A stretch of DNA of 64,000 nucleotides from Xenophilus sp003671765 (GTDB taxonomy: Bacteria; Pseudomonadota; Gammaproteobacteria; Burkholderiales; Burkholderiaceae_C), in the NCBI GenBank assembly GCA_051414805.1, contig CP166702.1, forward strand, positions 620,001-684,000, read 5' to 3'. Within the stretch, counting starts at the first letter, position 1. The number at the start of each line of letters is the position of its first letter. The position numbers and the translations under genes are program-made. The notes beneath the pieces were generated by a model. That model worked only from the letters and a program-made list of their open reading frames with translations. It was not told the DNA's origin and searched no databases. Positions 42,457 to 50,618 of the stretch are shown piece by piece.

Positions 42457-44226
42457 TCAGCCCGCCCGCGCCAGCACCGCGCGCAGCGCTGCGGGCTGCA
42501 CCGGCTTGCGCAGGGCGTGCCAGCCGCGCGCGAGGGCGTGTGACTGCGTGGCCTCGTCGATGTCGGCCGAGACCAGCGCGATGACCAGGCCCGGCCGGTG
42601 CGCCTGCAGCCGCTCGGCCAGTGCCACGCCGTCGAGCTCGCCTGGCAGCCGGATGTCGCACAGCGCGACCTGGATGCGGCGCAGGTCGGCCAGCGCCAGC
42701 GCTTCGGCCGCGCTGGCGTAGACCTGGGGCTGCGCCGACCACTGCCGCAGCAGTGCGACGAGGCTGGCCGCGACCACGGCGTTGTCCTCCACCACCAGCA
42801 CTTCGATGCCGGGACGCAGTGCCTGCGGCGGCGTGGCGGCGACCGTCGGGCTCTGCCGCAGCGCGGGCCGGTCGGCCACGGGCGCATCGGCCGGCGCCGC
42901 GGGCACGGTGAAGCCGAACACCGCACCCCGCCCGGCCGCGGAGCGCAGCGTGATCACGAGATGGAGCCGATCGGCCAGGCGTCGCACCACGCCCAGGCCC
43001 AACCCATGGCCGCGCTGCAGGTTGCGCTCGGCATTGCCCACCTGCTCGAAATCGCCGAAGACGCGCGCCTGCGCCTCGGGCGCGATGCCGATGCCGCCGT
43101 CGCGCACCTCCACGCGCCACGCGCCCGCACGGCGACGCGCCGCCAGCAGGATGCGCCCGCGCGGCGCGAACTTGACGGCGTTGTCGACCAGGTTGGCCAG
43201 GATACGGCGCAGCGCGACGGCGTCGCTCCAGGCCGTGGCGTCCGCCGGGCAGCGCACGTGGATGCGCGTGCCGCCGGCCTGCCGCGCGACTTCGGCCAGC
43301 AGTGGAGCGAGCGGCACCGCGGCACGCACCAGCGCCTCGACGCCGGCCTCGATGCGGCCGATCTCCAGCAACTGGTGGGTCAGTGTTTCCAGCGCGGCCT
43401 GGGCGTCGGCCAGCGCGGCGACCGTGCCCTGCACCGCCGCGGTGGGCGCGCCCTGGTCCAGCTGTTCGCGCAGCACCGCCGTCTGCAGGCCGATCGCCAT
43501 GACCGGCTGGCGCAGGTCGTGGTTGGCGGCAGAGAAGAAGCGCAGCCGCTCGGCCTGCGCCTGCTGCGAATCGCGCAGGCCGGCCAGGGCCTGCTCGCGC
43601 AGCGCATGGGCGTTCAGGCGCAGGCCGATGTTCTCCTCGAGCTGGCGGTTGTGGCTGCCCACCTGCTTGAGCATCAGCGCCAGCAGCAGCACGCCCAGCA
43701 GGGCCACCGCCACCATCGGCGGCGCGCCGAAGGCCAGGCCCATGGCGATCACCGGCGCCATCAGCAGCGTGATGGCCAGCCGCACCGCCGGCGTGTGGAA
43801 GGACACCGAGAAGGCCGACGACAGCGTCATGCCCATCACGATCAGGCCCAGCAGCAGCTGCTGCATGGGGTCGGCGGCATTGAAGAGCAGCACGCCCGCC
43901 AGGCCGTGCGCCGCCTCCCAGACGCCGGTGCGCAGCGTGTGGATGCGCTGCGCGCGGCGCAGGGTGTCGGGCGTGAGCGTCTCCGGCACGCGCTGCGGGA
44001 AATAGCCGCGCATCACCGTCACCGCCGCGATGCCGGTCAGCCACAGCGCCGCCCGCACGGGCGAGTACAGCCAGCCGAAGATCACCGCCACGCCGGCGTT
44101 GAGCAGGAACTGCACCGCCAGGATGGGCCCCAGCGGCCGGGTGCTCAGCCGCAGCACCTCGCACTCGACCAGGAAGCGGTCCGCGGCGGCGTCGGTGGGC
44201 GAGGAGGAGGGCTCGGCGGTGCGCAT
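42457..44226 (-). CDS. Hybrid sensor histidine kinase/response regulator
   Basis: 589 residues. Six or so hydrophobic helices (about residues 35-190) form the sensor. A HisKA-type segment with phosphoacceptor His236 in FFSAANHDLRQPVMAIG follows, then an HATPase domain (NLVDNAVKFAPRG, RDGGIGIAPE, GHGLGLGVVRRLA), and a C-terminal receiver with phosphorylatable Asp in VALCDIRLPGELDG. There is no DNA-binding output domain and no separate response regulator nearby, so its partner is elsewhere. The NHDLRQP subgroup is common in betaproteobacteria. ATG at 44226 chosen; the frame is open much further without similarity. Divergent from the rRNA methyltransferase gene. Confidence 0.92.
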   Translation of the reverse strand: MRTAEPSSSPTDAAADRFLVECEVLRLSTRPLGPILAVQFLLNAGVAVIFGWLYSPVRAALWLTGIAAVTVMRGYFPQRVPETLTPDTLRRAQRIHTLRTGVWEAAHGLAGVLLFNAADPMQQLLLGLIVMGMTLSSAFSVSFHTPAVRLAITLLMAPVIAMGLAFGAPPMVAVALLGVLLLALMLKQVGSHNRQLEENIGLRLNAHALREQALAGLRDSQQAQAERLRFFSAANHDLRQPVMAIGLQTAVLREQLDQGAPTAAVQGTVAALADAQAALETLTHQLLEIGRIEAGVEALVRAAVPLAPLLAEVARQAGGTRIHVRCPADATAWSDAVALRRILANLVDNAVKFAPRGRILLAARRRAGAWRVEVRDGGIGIAPEAQARVFGDFEQVGNAERNLQRGHGLGLGVVRRLADRLHLVITLRSAAGRGAVFGFTVPAAPADAPVADRPALRQSPTVAATPPQALRPGIEVLVVEDNAVVAASLVALLRQWSAQPQVYASAAEALALADLRRIQVALCDIRLPGELDGVALAERLQAHRPGLVIALVSADIDEATQSHALARGWHALRKPVQPAALRAVLARAG

Positions 44227-44310
44227 GGCGAGGGCTGTCGCACTATAGGGGAGCGGCCTGCGCGGCGCGTGCGGGGCGACAATGGCGGCTGCTCCCTTTG
44301 GCCGCCGCCC

Positions 44311-45558
44311 GTGAACGATCTCTCCCTTTTCCTGCCCTGCGCCGCCGGCGTCGAAGACTTCCTCGCCCAGGAGGTCCACGCCATCACCGGCCGCGCCGGC
44401 GACGACCTGCGCGTGCTGCGTGCGGGTGTGCGCGTGCGGGCGGGCTGGCGCGACGTGCTCGCGCTCAACCTCAAGAGCCGCCTGGCGCAGCGTGTGCTGG
44501 TCGAGCTGGCGCACCGGCCCTACCGCGCCGAGCAGGACCTGTACGAGGCCGCCAGCGGCGTCGCGTGGGAGATCTGGTTCACCCCGCGCCAGACCTTCAA
44601 GATCGAGACCACCGCCACCGGCAGCCCGCTCAAGAGCCTGAACTTCGCCACCTTGCGCATCAAGGACGCGATCGCCGACCGCTTTCGCGCCAAGGCGAAC
44701 GGCGTGCGCCCCAGCATCGAGACCCAACGCCCCGACGTGCGCGTGTTCGCCCACCTCACGGCCGAGCACGTCACGCTCTACATCGACACCAGCGGCGAGC
44801 CGCTCTTCAAGCGCGGCTGGCGCGTCGACAAGGGCGACGCCCCGCTCAAGGAAACCCTGGCCGCCGCCATGCTGGCCGCTAGCGGCTGGTGGGACCCGGA
44901 GACCGGCCGCGTCGCCGACGCGCCGCTGTACGACCCCTGCTGCGGCAGCGGCACCATCGCCATCGAGGCCGCGCAGATCGCTGCCGGCATGCCCGCCGGC
45001 GGCCAGCGCCGCTTCGGCTTCGAGCAGCTGCTGCCGCACCGGGCCGAACTCTGGTCTGCTATCAAAAACGAAGCGCGACCCGCTGGCGGGGCGAGCGCTG
45101 TGGCCGTTTTTGGCAGTGACGTGTCGCACCGCATGGTCGACTTCGCGCAGCGCAACGCCGAGCGCGCCGGCGTGGCCGAGCGCGTGCAGTTGCGCGGTGG
45201 CGATGCCCTGCAGCGCATGCCGCCGGCCGAGTCGGGCGTCATCGTGCTCAACCCGCCGTACGGCGAGCGCATCGCCGTCGGCGGCTTCGCCGGCTCGCCC
45301 GGTCGCACCGGCGCGCGCGAGGTGGCGCAGGACGAGGGCGGCGACGACGCGGGCGACTTCTTCCCGCGCCTGGCCACGCACTGGAAGAAGCACTACGCCG
45401 GCTGGACCGCCTGGGTGCTCACGCCCGACATGAAGCTGCCGCAGCACATGCGGCTGAAGGAATCGCGCCGCGTGCCGATGTGGAACGGGCCGATCGAGTG
45501 CCGGCTGTTCCGCTTCGACATGGTGGCGGGGTCGGCGCGGGGGAAGGCGGCGGGCTGA
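44311..45558 (+). CDS. 23S rRNA (guanine-N2) methyltransferase (RlmL-type N-terminal domain)
   Basis: 415 residues. A THUMP domain (LFLPCAAGVEDFLAQEVHAITG... through VHVTLYIDTSGEPLFKRGWR) is followed by an SAM-dependent UPF0020 methylase with LYDPCCGSGTIAIEAAQIAAG (motif I) and the catalytic VLNPPYGER (motif IV). Corresponds to the m2G2445 half of E. coli RlmKL; the RlmK half is absent, as in many betaproteobacteria. Start is GTG at 44311 (NDLSLFLPC); no ATG fits. A 63-nt repeat lies in frame at 45057-45119. Confidence 0.93.
   Translation: MNDLSLFLPCAAGVEDFLAQEVHAITGRAGDDLRVLRAGVRVRAGWRDVLALNLKSRLAQRVLVELAHRPYRAEQDLYEAASGVAWEIWFTPRQTFKIETTATGSPLKSLNFATLRIKDAIADRFRAKANGVRPSIETQRPDVRVFAHLTAEHVTLYIDTSGEPLFKRGWRVDKGDAPLKETLAAAMLAASGWWDPETGRVADAPLYDPCCGSGTIAIEAAQIAAGMPAGGQRRFGFEQLLPHRAELWSAIKNEARPAGGASAVAVFGSDVSHRMVDFAQRNAERAGVAERVQLRGGDALQRMPPAESGVIVLNPPYGERIAVGGFAGSPGRTGAREVAQDEGGDDAGDFFPRLATHWKKHYAGWTAWVLTPDMKLPQHMRLKESRRVPMWNGPIECRLFRFDMVAGSARGKAAG
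45057..45119 (+). repeat. 63-nt dispersed repeat, copy C, inside a coding sequence
   Basis: TGCTATCAAAAACGAAGCGC... GCGCTGTGGCCGTTTTTGGC matches copy B at about 40 of 63 ungapped positions. It is read in frame as SAIKNEARPAGGASAVAVFG, a surface loop between two methylase motifs. The T/A-rich ends (ATCAAAAAC, GTTTTTGG) stand out against the surrounding GC-rich codons. Confidence 0.7.
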
Positions 45559-45615
45559 GCCGCCTGCGTCCAGCGCGGGGCCCCTTCAACCCGTGCAGGA
45601 ACTGCCTTGGCCAGG

Positions 45616-46890
45616 TCAAGGCCTCGCGTGGCGGATGGCGGCCGTGCAGTCCCCGAAGCCGATGCGACGACGCCCGGGGCGTTCGCAAGAGCCTCGCAGG
45701 GTCACAGTGTCCCCATCGTGCAGGAACAGGCGCTCCTCTCCATTCGACAGGCGCAGCGGGCGCTTGCCGCCCTCCGTGATCTCGAGCAGACAGGCTGCCT
45801 GGCCGGGGCCTTCGCCGGACAGCGTTCCCGTGCCGAGCAGGTCGCCAGGCATCAGGTTGCAGCCGTTGACCGTGTGGTGCGCCACCAGCTGGGCCATCGT
45901 CCAGTACGCGGCCTGCGCGAAACCGGTGCGGACGATGCAATCGCCGACCGTCCCCCGAGCCCGCATCCCGGCCGTCTGAAGCCAGACCTCGAGCGTCACG
46001 TCGATCGCGCCGGACGCGCGGTCGGCCGGGCTGTCGAGGTAGGGCAGCGGCTGCGGATCCCCGGGCGGCCGAATGAGCGGCCTGCGAAACGGCGCCAGCG
46101 CTTCCAGCGTCACGATCCAGGGCGACAGCGTGGTGGCGAAACTCTTCGCGAGGAAGGGGCCGAGGGGCTGCGATTCCCAGCGCTGGAGATCGCGCGCGCT
46201 CCAGTCGTTCAGCAGCGTCAGGCCCGCGATGTGCTCCTGGGCCGCATCGATGGGAATCGCATCGCCATGGGCGTTGCCCTGGCCCATGACGATGCCCATC
46301 TCCAGCTCGAAATCGAGTTGCTCGCTGGGCTGCATCGCCGGCGCCCCGGCACCTGGGGGCTTGACTTGGCCTTTCGGCCGAGCGAAGTCCCTGCCGCTGA
46401 CCTGTATCGACGACGCGCGCCCGTGGTAGCCGATCGGCACCCAGCGATAGTTCGGCAGCAGCGGCGTGTCGGGCCGATAGAGGCGGCCCGTGTTCGCCGC
46501 GTGGTGGATGCCGATGAAGAAGTCGCTGTAGTTGCGGATCTCGCAGGGCAGGCCCAGCTCGACCGCATCCATCGGCATGAGCCACGGTTCGATTCGCGCC
46601 CGCTCTTCGCTGCCGTGTTGCAGTGCCCGCGAGATCGCCTGCCGCTGTGCCTGTCGCTGCGCGCGCGGCAGCGTCAGCCAGCGCACCATCTCCGGGCTGT
46701 CGCAGAGCCCGGCACCGTGCACATCGAGCACCTGCTCGCCGATGGCCACGCCGACCGACCATGGCTCCGAAGCGTCCCGCCTGAATCGGCCATAGGGCAG
46801 GTTCTGGATCGGGAACGGGGTCTGCGGTGCGTTGGCGCTCTCGACCCAGCTGAGCAGGCCGGGCGAGTGGGTATCGACGGGATCGGTCAC
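45616..46890 (-). CDS. Fumarylacetoacetase family protein
   Basis: 424 residues, about the full length of fumarylacetoacetate hydrolase (about 420). An N-terminal SH3-like domain (ESANAPQTPFPIQNLPYGRF) leads to the catalytic domain with NYSDFFIGIHHAANTGRLYRP (catalytic His region), DFELEMGIVMGQGN (metal ligands), LNDWSARDLQRWESQPLGPFLAKSFATTLSPWIV, and GDLLGTGTLSG. It would hydrolyse a 3,5-diketo acid. The start is GTG at 46890, the only reasonable initiator in the frame. Last gene of a four-gene operon; no homogentisate genes are nearby. Confidence 0.9.
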   Translation of the reverse strand: MTDPVDTHSPGLLSWVESANAPQTPFPIQNLPYGRFRRDASEPWSVGVAIGEQVLDVHGAGLCDSPEMVRWLTLPRAQRQAQRQAISRALQHGSEERARIEPWLMPMDAVELGLPCEIRNYSDFFIGIHHAANTGRLYRPDTPLLPNYRWVPIGYHGRASSIQVSGRDFARPKGQVKPPGAGAPAMQPSEQLDFELEMGIVMGQGNAHGDAIPIDAAQEHIAGLTLLNDWSARDLQRWESQPLGPFLAKSFATTLSPWIVTLEALAPFRRPLIRPPGDPQPLPYLDSPADRASGAIDVTLEVWLQTAGMRARGTVGDCIVRTGFAQAAYWTMAQLVAHHTVNGCNLMPGDLLGTGTLSGEGPGQAACLLEITEGGKRPLRLSNGEERLFLHDGDTVTLRGSCERPGRRRIGFGDCTAAIRHARP

Positions 46891-46940
46891 AGGAATGCCC
46901 CGGTCACCGAGCGGGGTGAAGGGATCGGCTGCGAAACCAC

Positions 46941-48635
46941 TCAGCGGTCCCGGGGAGGGATCATCGGCAGCAGCAGATGCGAGTCGTGGCGTCCACCGGT
47001 GAGGATGGTGTTGTCGCCTTCGAACAGCTCCGGTCTGCGGTCCGTCGGATCGGTGTGCAGGAATGGCCCCGACCCCTTGCGTGGCCCCGTGGCGCCCTCG
47101 CGTTCGTAGTCCTGCGCGTCGACCCTCACCGCCAGCCGGTACCCCCGCGCAAGCACGATCGACGTGGGCCAGATCTCGACTTCCACCCGATAGTCTTCGC
47201 CGGGCGTCAGCGGCTGCAGCTCGTCGTGCGTGTGGAATGGCTGCCCCGGCCGGGACCGCTGCGCATCCGTCTTGCGGTGCGAGGCACGCAACCATCCTTG
47301 TGCGATGGGCACCTGCGGATCCGTCGCGCCGCGGAACAGCACTTCGCGGCCGTCGGGACCATAGGCCCGGACAGTGACGAAGAGATCCATGTCCCGGGTG
47401 CTCGAGCGGATCCAGACCACCAGCGACAGCGGCCCGGTGAACTCCGTCGCTGCCTCCATCGGCGCGCTGAGGAATTCGACGCCGCGGCCGGGCGCACGGT
47501 ACGTGGCCGTCGCGACGGCGTCGATGGGTTCGGCGGCCAGCGCCATCGCCTGCGCATCCAGGTACAGCCGCGTCCATTGCGTTCGTGCGATCGGCCACTC
47601 GTGTTCGAAGCGCTGCTCGAAGCGGTCCGGGTGGCGCACCTCCAGGATGACGGGCGGTTGCTCGTCCCATCCGTTGCGCTCGTCCTTCAGGAACCTGTCG
47701 AAGAAGCGCTTCTGCATCTGCACGTACTCCGGCAGATAGAAGGATTCCCAGTGCGTGCCGCCATGCATCTGCAGCCACTTGTGCTGCGAACCCGCGCCCA
47801 GGAAACCCTGCACGTTGCCGCGCAGATGCAGCCCCATGCCGCCCCAGTTCCCTGCCGAGAGCACGGGCACCTCGATGTCCGTCAGCCTGGCGGTCCGGGC
47901 CGCGTACCACTCGTCGATGAGGGGGTGCGACCGGAACTCGTCGATCACGTCGATCCTGTTTCCGCGTCGGACCTCGGCGTCGAGGGCCTCGCCCGTGCTC
48001 GTCGCGCCGGTGTCCCGGTCGATGTACGGGCTGTCGGCGTTGCCGTTCTGCACCGAGAGGATCTGCTTCGGATACCAGAACTCGAAGAAGAAGTTGCCGA
48101 AGATGCCGCCGTGATGGCTTGCGTCGCGGTACATGTCGCTGGCGCCTTCCCACGGACAGATCGCTGCGAGGTGGCGAGGACGGCGCGCGGCGACCTGCCA
48201 CTGGTTCATCGCGTAGTACGAGATGCCCAGCAGGCCCACCCTGCCGGTGGACCATGACTGCGTTCCCGCCCATTCGATGCAGTCGGCGTAGTCGTCCGTT
48301 TCCTGCGGCGACCACACCCACAGCGTGCCGGGCGATTCGCCGGCGCCCCGGCTGTCGACCACGACCAGTGCATAGCCCCAGGGAATCCAGCGCTCCGGAT
48401 CGGCCACCTCCCAGCGCAGGTACCGCCCGGAGCTGCCTTCGGTGTCGATGCCCGGGTACAGCCGCTTCAGTTCATCCCACTGCGGCCTGAAGGCGTCCTC
48501 GAAGTGCGCGTCCTTGCCATAGGGGCCGTGCGTCATGAGGACGGGGACCGGTGCCTCTCCATCCGGGCGGAACACATTCGCCTTGAGGACGGCGCCATCG
48601 CGCAAACGGATGGGAACGTTCTTCTCGAAGATCAT
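46941..48635 (-). CDS. CocE/NonD family hydrolase (X-Pro dipeptidyl-peptidase-like)
   Basis: 564 residues. An alpha/beta-hydrolase core (MTHGPYGKDAHFEDAF, VVVDSRGAGESPG) has the nucleophile in RVGLLGISYYAMNQWQVA and a His in HGGTHWESFY. A helical cap follows, then a C-terminal jelly-roll (PLSLVVWIRSSTRDMDLFVTVRAYGPDGREVLF). This is the CocE/glutaryl-7-ACA acylase/XPDAP layout, cleaving esters or amides of bulky acyl groups. No signal peptide, so cytoplasmic. It lies between cyclase and fumarylacetoacetase genes (20- and 50-bp gaps). Confidence 0.9.
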   Translation of the reverse strand: MIFEKNVPIRLRDGAVLKANVFRPDGEAPVPVLMTHGPYGKDAHFEDAFRPQWDELKRLYPGIDTEGSSGRYLRWEVADPERWIPWGYALVVVDSRGAGESPGTLWVWSPQETDDYADCIEWAGTQSWSTGRVGLLGISYYAMNQWQVAARRPRHLAAICPWEGASDMYRDASHHGGIFGNFFFEFWYPKQILSVQNGNADSPYIDRDTGATSTGEALDAEVRRGNRIDVIDEFRSHPLIDEWYAARTARLTDIEVPVLSAGNWGGMGLHLRGNVQGFLGAGSQHKWLQMHGGTHWESFYLPEYVQMQKRFFDRFLKDERNGWDEQPPVILEVRHPDRFEQRFEHEWPIARTQWTRLYLDAQAMALAAEPIDAVATATYRAPGRGVEFLSAPMEAATEFTGPLSLVVWIRSSTRDMDLFVTVRAYGPDGREVLFRGATDPQVPIAQGWLRASHRKTDAQRSRPGQPFHTHDELQPLTPGEDYRVEVEIWPTSIVLARGYRLAVRVDAQDYEREGATGPRKGSGPFLHTDPTDRRPELFEGDNTILTGGRHDSHLLLPMIPPRDR

Positions 48636-48655
48636 CGCGTCTTCCGATCTGGCGT

Positions 48656-49429
48656 CTACTGAAACAGCGCCACGGCGCGCGTCCAGCCCGCCGAGCCGCC
48701 ACGGATCTTGGCCGGAAAGCACGACACGAAGAACCCGTCGGGCGGCAGCGCTTCCAGGTTGTGCAGCTTTTCCAGATGGCAGTAGCCGATGTCGCGGCCT
48801 GCCTTGTGGCCCTCCCAGATCACGGACGGGTCCTTGTCCTGCCGGTAGCGCTCGGCGGTGTACTGGAAGGGCGCGTCCCAGCTCCAGGCATCCGTACCCG
48901 TGACACGCACGCCGCGCTCGAGCAGGTACATCGTCGCGCCATAGCCCATGCCGCACCCGGCCTGCACGAAGTCCGGCTTGCCGTAACGGCTGCCCGCGCG
49001 CGTGTTGATGACAACGATCTCCAGGGGCTTGAGCGTGTGGCCGATGCGCTGCAACTCCGCCTGCACATCCGATGCCTGCACCACGTAGCCGTCGTCGAAA
49101 TGCCGGAAGTCGAGCTTGACCCCCGGCTGCAGACACCATTCCAGGGGCACCTCGTCGATGGTGATCGCCGGCTCCCCGTGATTCATCGTCGACGCGAAAT
49201 GCCAGGGCGCGTCGAGGTGCGTGCCGTTGTGCGTGCTGAGCTCCACCTTCTCCACGGCCCATGCTTCGCCGTCGGGCAGGTCCTGCGCCTGGAGCCCGGG
49301 GAAGAACTGCGCCAGGCGGCTGAAGCTCTCGGAGTGGTTCATGTAGTGGATCCTGGGCGCGAACGCCGGAGGGTCCGAGATGACATCGTTCTCGAGGAAG
49401 ATGGAAAGGTCGACGATCTTCTTGAACAT
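48656..49429 (-). CDS. Cyclase family protein (kynurenine formamidase-like)
   Basis: 257 residues. The metal-binding signature HNGTHLDAPWHF (His67, His71, Asp73, His77) is intact; VVINTRAGSRYGKPDFVQAGCGMGYGATMYLLERGVRVTGTDAWSWDAPF matches the longer branch of PF04199-type hydrolases. Members include kynurenine formamidase, isatin hydrolase and polyketide cyclases. Start ATG 49429 shares its A with the stop of the upstream Bug gene (TGATG), so translation is coupled. The substrate is unknown; a formamide or cyclic amide/lactone is likely. Confidence 0.9.
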   Translation of the reverse strand: MFKKIVDLSIFLENDVISDPPAFAPRIHYMNHSESFSRLAQFFPGLQAQDLPDGEAWAVEKVELSTHNGTHLDAPWHFASTMNHGEPAITIDEVPLEWCLQPGVKLDFRHFDDGYVVQASDVQAELQRIGHTLKPLEIVVINTRAGSRYGKPDFVQAGCGMGYGATMYLLERGVRVTGTDAWSWDAPFQYTAERYRQDKDPSVIWEGHKAGRDIGYCHLEKLHNLEALPPDGFFVSCFPAKIRGGSAGWTRAVALFQ

Positions 49430-50397
49430 CACGCGTCCATTTCGATGCCAAGGGGAGGAAGGATCCGCTGGTAGCGGGCCAGTTCCTTCTCGAGGTAGGC
49501 CTTGAACCGGTCCGGTGGCACGCCCGAGACCTGGTTGCCGAACGTGACCATCTTTTCCTTGAAGCCCGGGTCGGCCAGCGTCTTCGACACCCCGTCGTAG
49601 AGGGCCGCCAGGACCTGGGGCGGCATCCGGGGCGGGGCAAGCATGCCGATCCATGCAGGAATGTCGATGTCGGGCATGCCCAGTTCGGCGAAGGTGGGCA
49701 CTTTGGGCAATGTGTCCGCCCGCTGTGCGCCGGTGATCGCGAGGGCCTTGATCTTGCCGGCTTCGATGTATTGCATCACCGAGGATGGCGCGATGAAAGC
49801 GATGTCCACCACGCCGCTGATCAGGTCGGTGAGCGGCGTTCCCTTGTAGGGCACATGGATCAATTCGATCCCGGCCTGTTTGGCGAACAGGGCGCCGACC
49901 ACGTGCGTCGTGTTGCCGTTGCCGGCCGACGCATAGCTGAACTTGCCGGGCTGCTTCTTCGCCGCAGCGACGAATTCGGCCATGCTGTTGAAGGGCCCGT
50001 TCGCCCTGTGCAGCAGCGCAAAGCCGGCGGTCGTGTACACCATCGTCAAGGGGGTGAAGCCTTCGATCGGGTGGTAAGGCAGCTTCTTCATCAGCACGCC
50101 GTTCGTCAGGTGTCCGCCAGTGGTCCACAGCACCACCGAGCCGTCGGGCTTCGCGCGCGACACCTCCGACGCGCCGATCGTGGTCGCCGCTCCCGGCTTG
50201 TTGTCGACGATGCACGGTCTGCCCGTCACCCTCGGGTAGGTGTCGGCAAAGATGCGTGTCATGCCGTCGAGCGCACCCCCGGCGGGGAAGGGCATCACGA
50301 TCCGGAGCATCTCCGGCAGGTCGGTGGCGGCCGGGGCCAGCGGCGCAGCGAGCGCCGCCACGGCGCCGGCGAGCGCATCTCTTCGATTCATCATCAT
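49429..50397 (-). CDS. Tripartite tricarboxylate (Bug) family substrate-binding protein
   Basis: 322 residues with export signal (RRDALAGAVAALAAPLAPAA), then RIVMPFPAGGALDGMTRIFADTYPRVTGRPCIVDNKPGAATTIGASEV and HVPYKGTPLTDLISGVVDIAFIAPSS, standard Bug features. First gene of the four-gene operon. Three consecutive ATG codons (50397, 50394, 50391) are possible starts, with AGGAG six bases before the first. No permease partners are nearby. Divergent from TetR at 50619. Confidence 0.93.
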   Translation of the reverse strand: MMMNRRDALAGAVAALAAPLAPAATDLPEMLRIVMPFPAGGALDGMTRIFADTYPRVTGRPCIVDNKPGAATTIGASEVSRAKPDGSVVLWTTGGHLTNGVLMKKLPYHPIEGFTPLTMVYTTAGFALLHRANGPFNSMAEFVAAAKKQPGKFSYASAGNGNTTHVVGALFAKQAGIELIHVPYKGTPLTDLISGVVDIAFIAPSSVMQYIEAGKIKALAITGAQRADTLPKVPTFAELGMPDIDIPAWIGMLAPPRMPPQVLAALYDGVSKTLADPGFKEKMVTFGNQVSGVPPDRFKAYLEKELARYQRILPPLGIEMDA

Positions 50398-50470
50398 GGG
50401 CTTGTCTCCTCGTGTTGCCGGTGGGCGCTCGATGCGTCGCAACCCGGCACGGCCGCATTCTAGAAAAATA

Positions 50471-50482
50471 AAACAGGCGTTT
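50471..50482 (+). promoter_or_regulatory. Direct-repeat operator element 1
   Basis: AAACAGGCGTTT in the divergent TetR/Bug promoter region. It recurs 57 bp away as AAACAGGCGCTT. The AAAC...GTTT ends are symmetric. Confidence 0.5.
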
Positions 50483-50527
50483 CAATCCAATGTTTGTTTC
50501 TGGCCTGCAGATGCGTCGTGACGATTC

Positions 50528-50539
50528 AAACAGGCGCTT
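50528..50539 (+). promoter_or_regulatory. Direct-repeat operator element 2
   Basis: AAACAGGCGCTT, differing from the copy at 50471 at one position. It is flanked by TTC and GAC so that TCAAAC...CTTGA is partly symmetric. Likely TetR site. Confidence 0.5.
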
Positions 50540-50618
50540 GACACGCTGCGGCACAATGCACCGCTCCGTGCCGGTCGGCTGTCCGCCGGCCTGCCTCGGC
50601 CCAACCTCATGCCCTCGT

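Noticed and set aside
40481..44164. 1227-codon minus-strand frame across rpoN and the kinase
   Set aside because: It is out of frame with the kinase and antisense to rpoN; no domain is recognisable.
42598..44310. Long N-terminal extension of the rRNA methyltransferase frame
   Set aside because: The frame is open by chance across the opposite-strand kinase gene; THUMP-domain similarity begins only at 44311.
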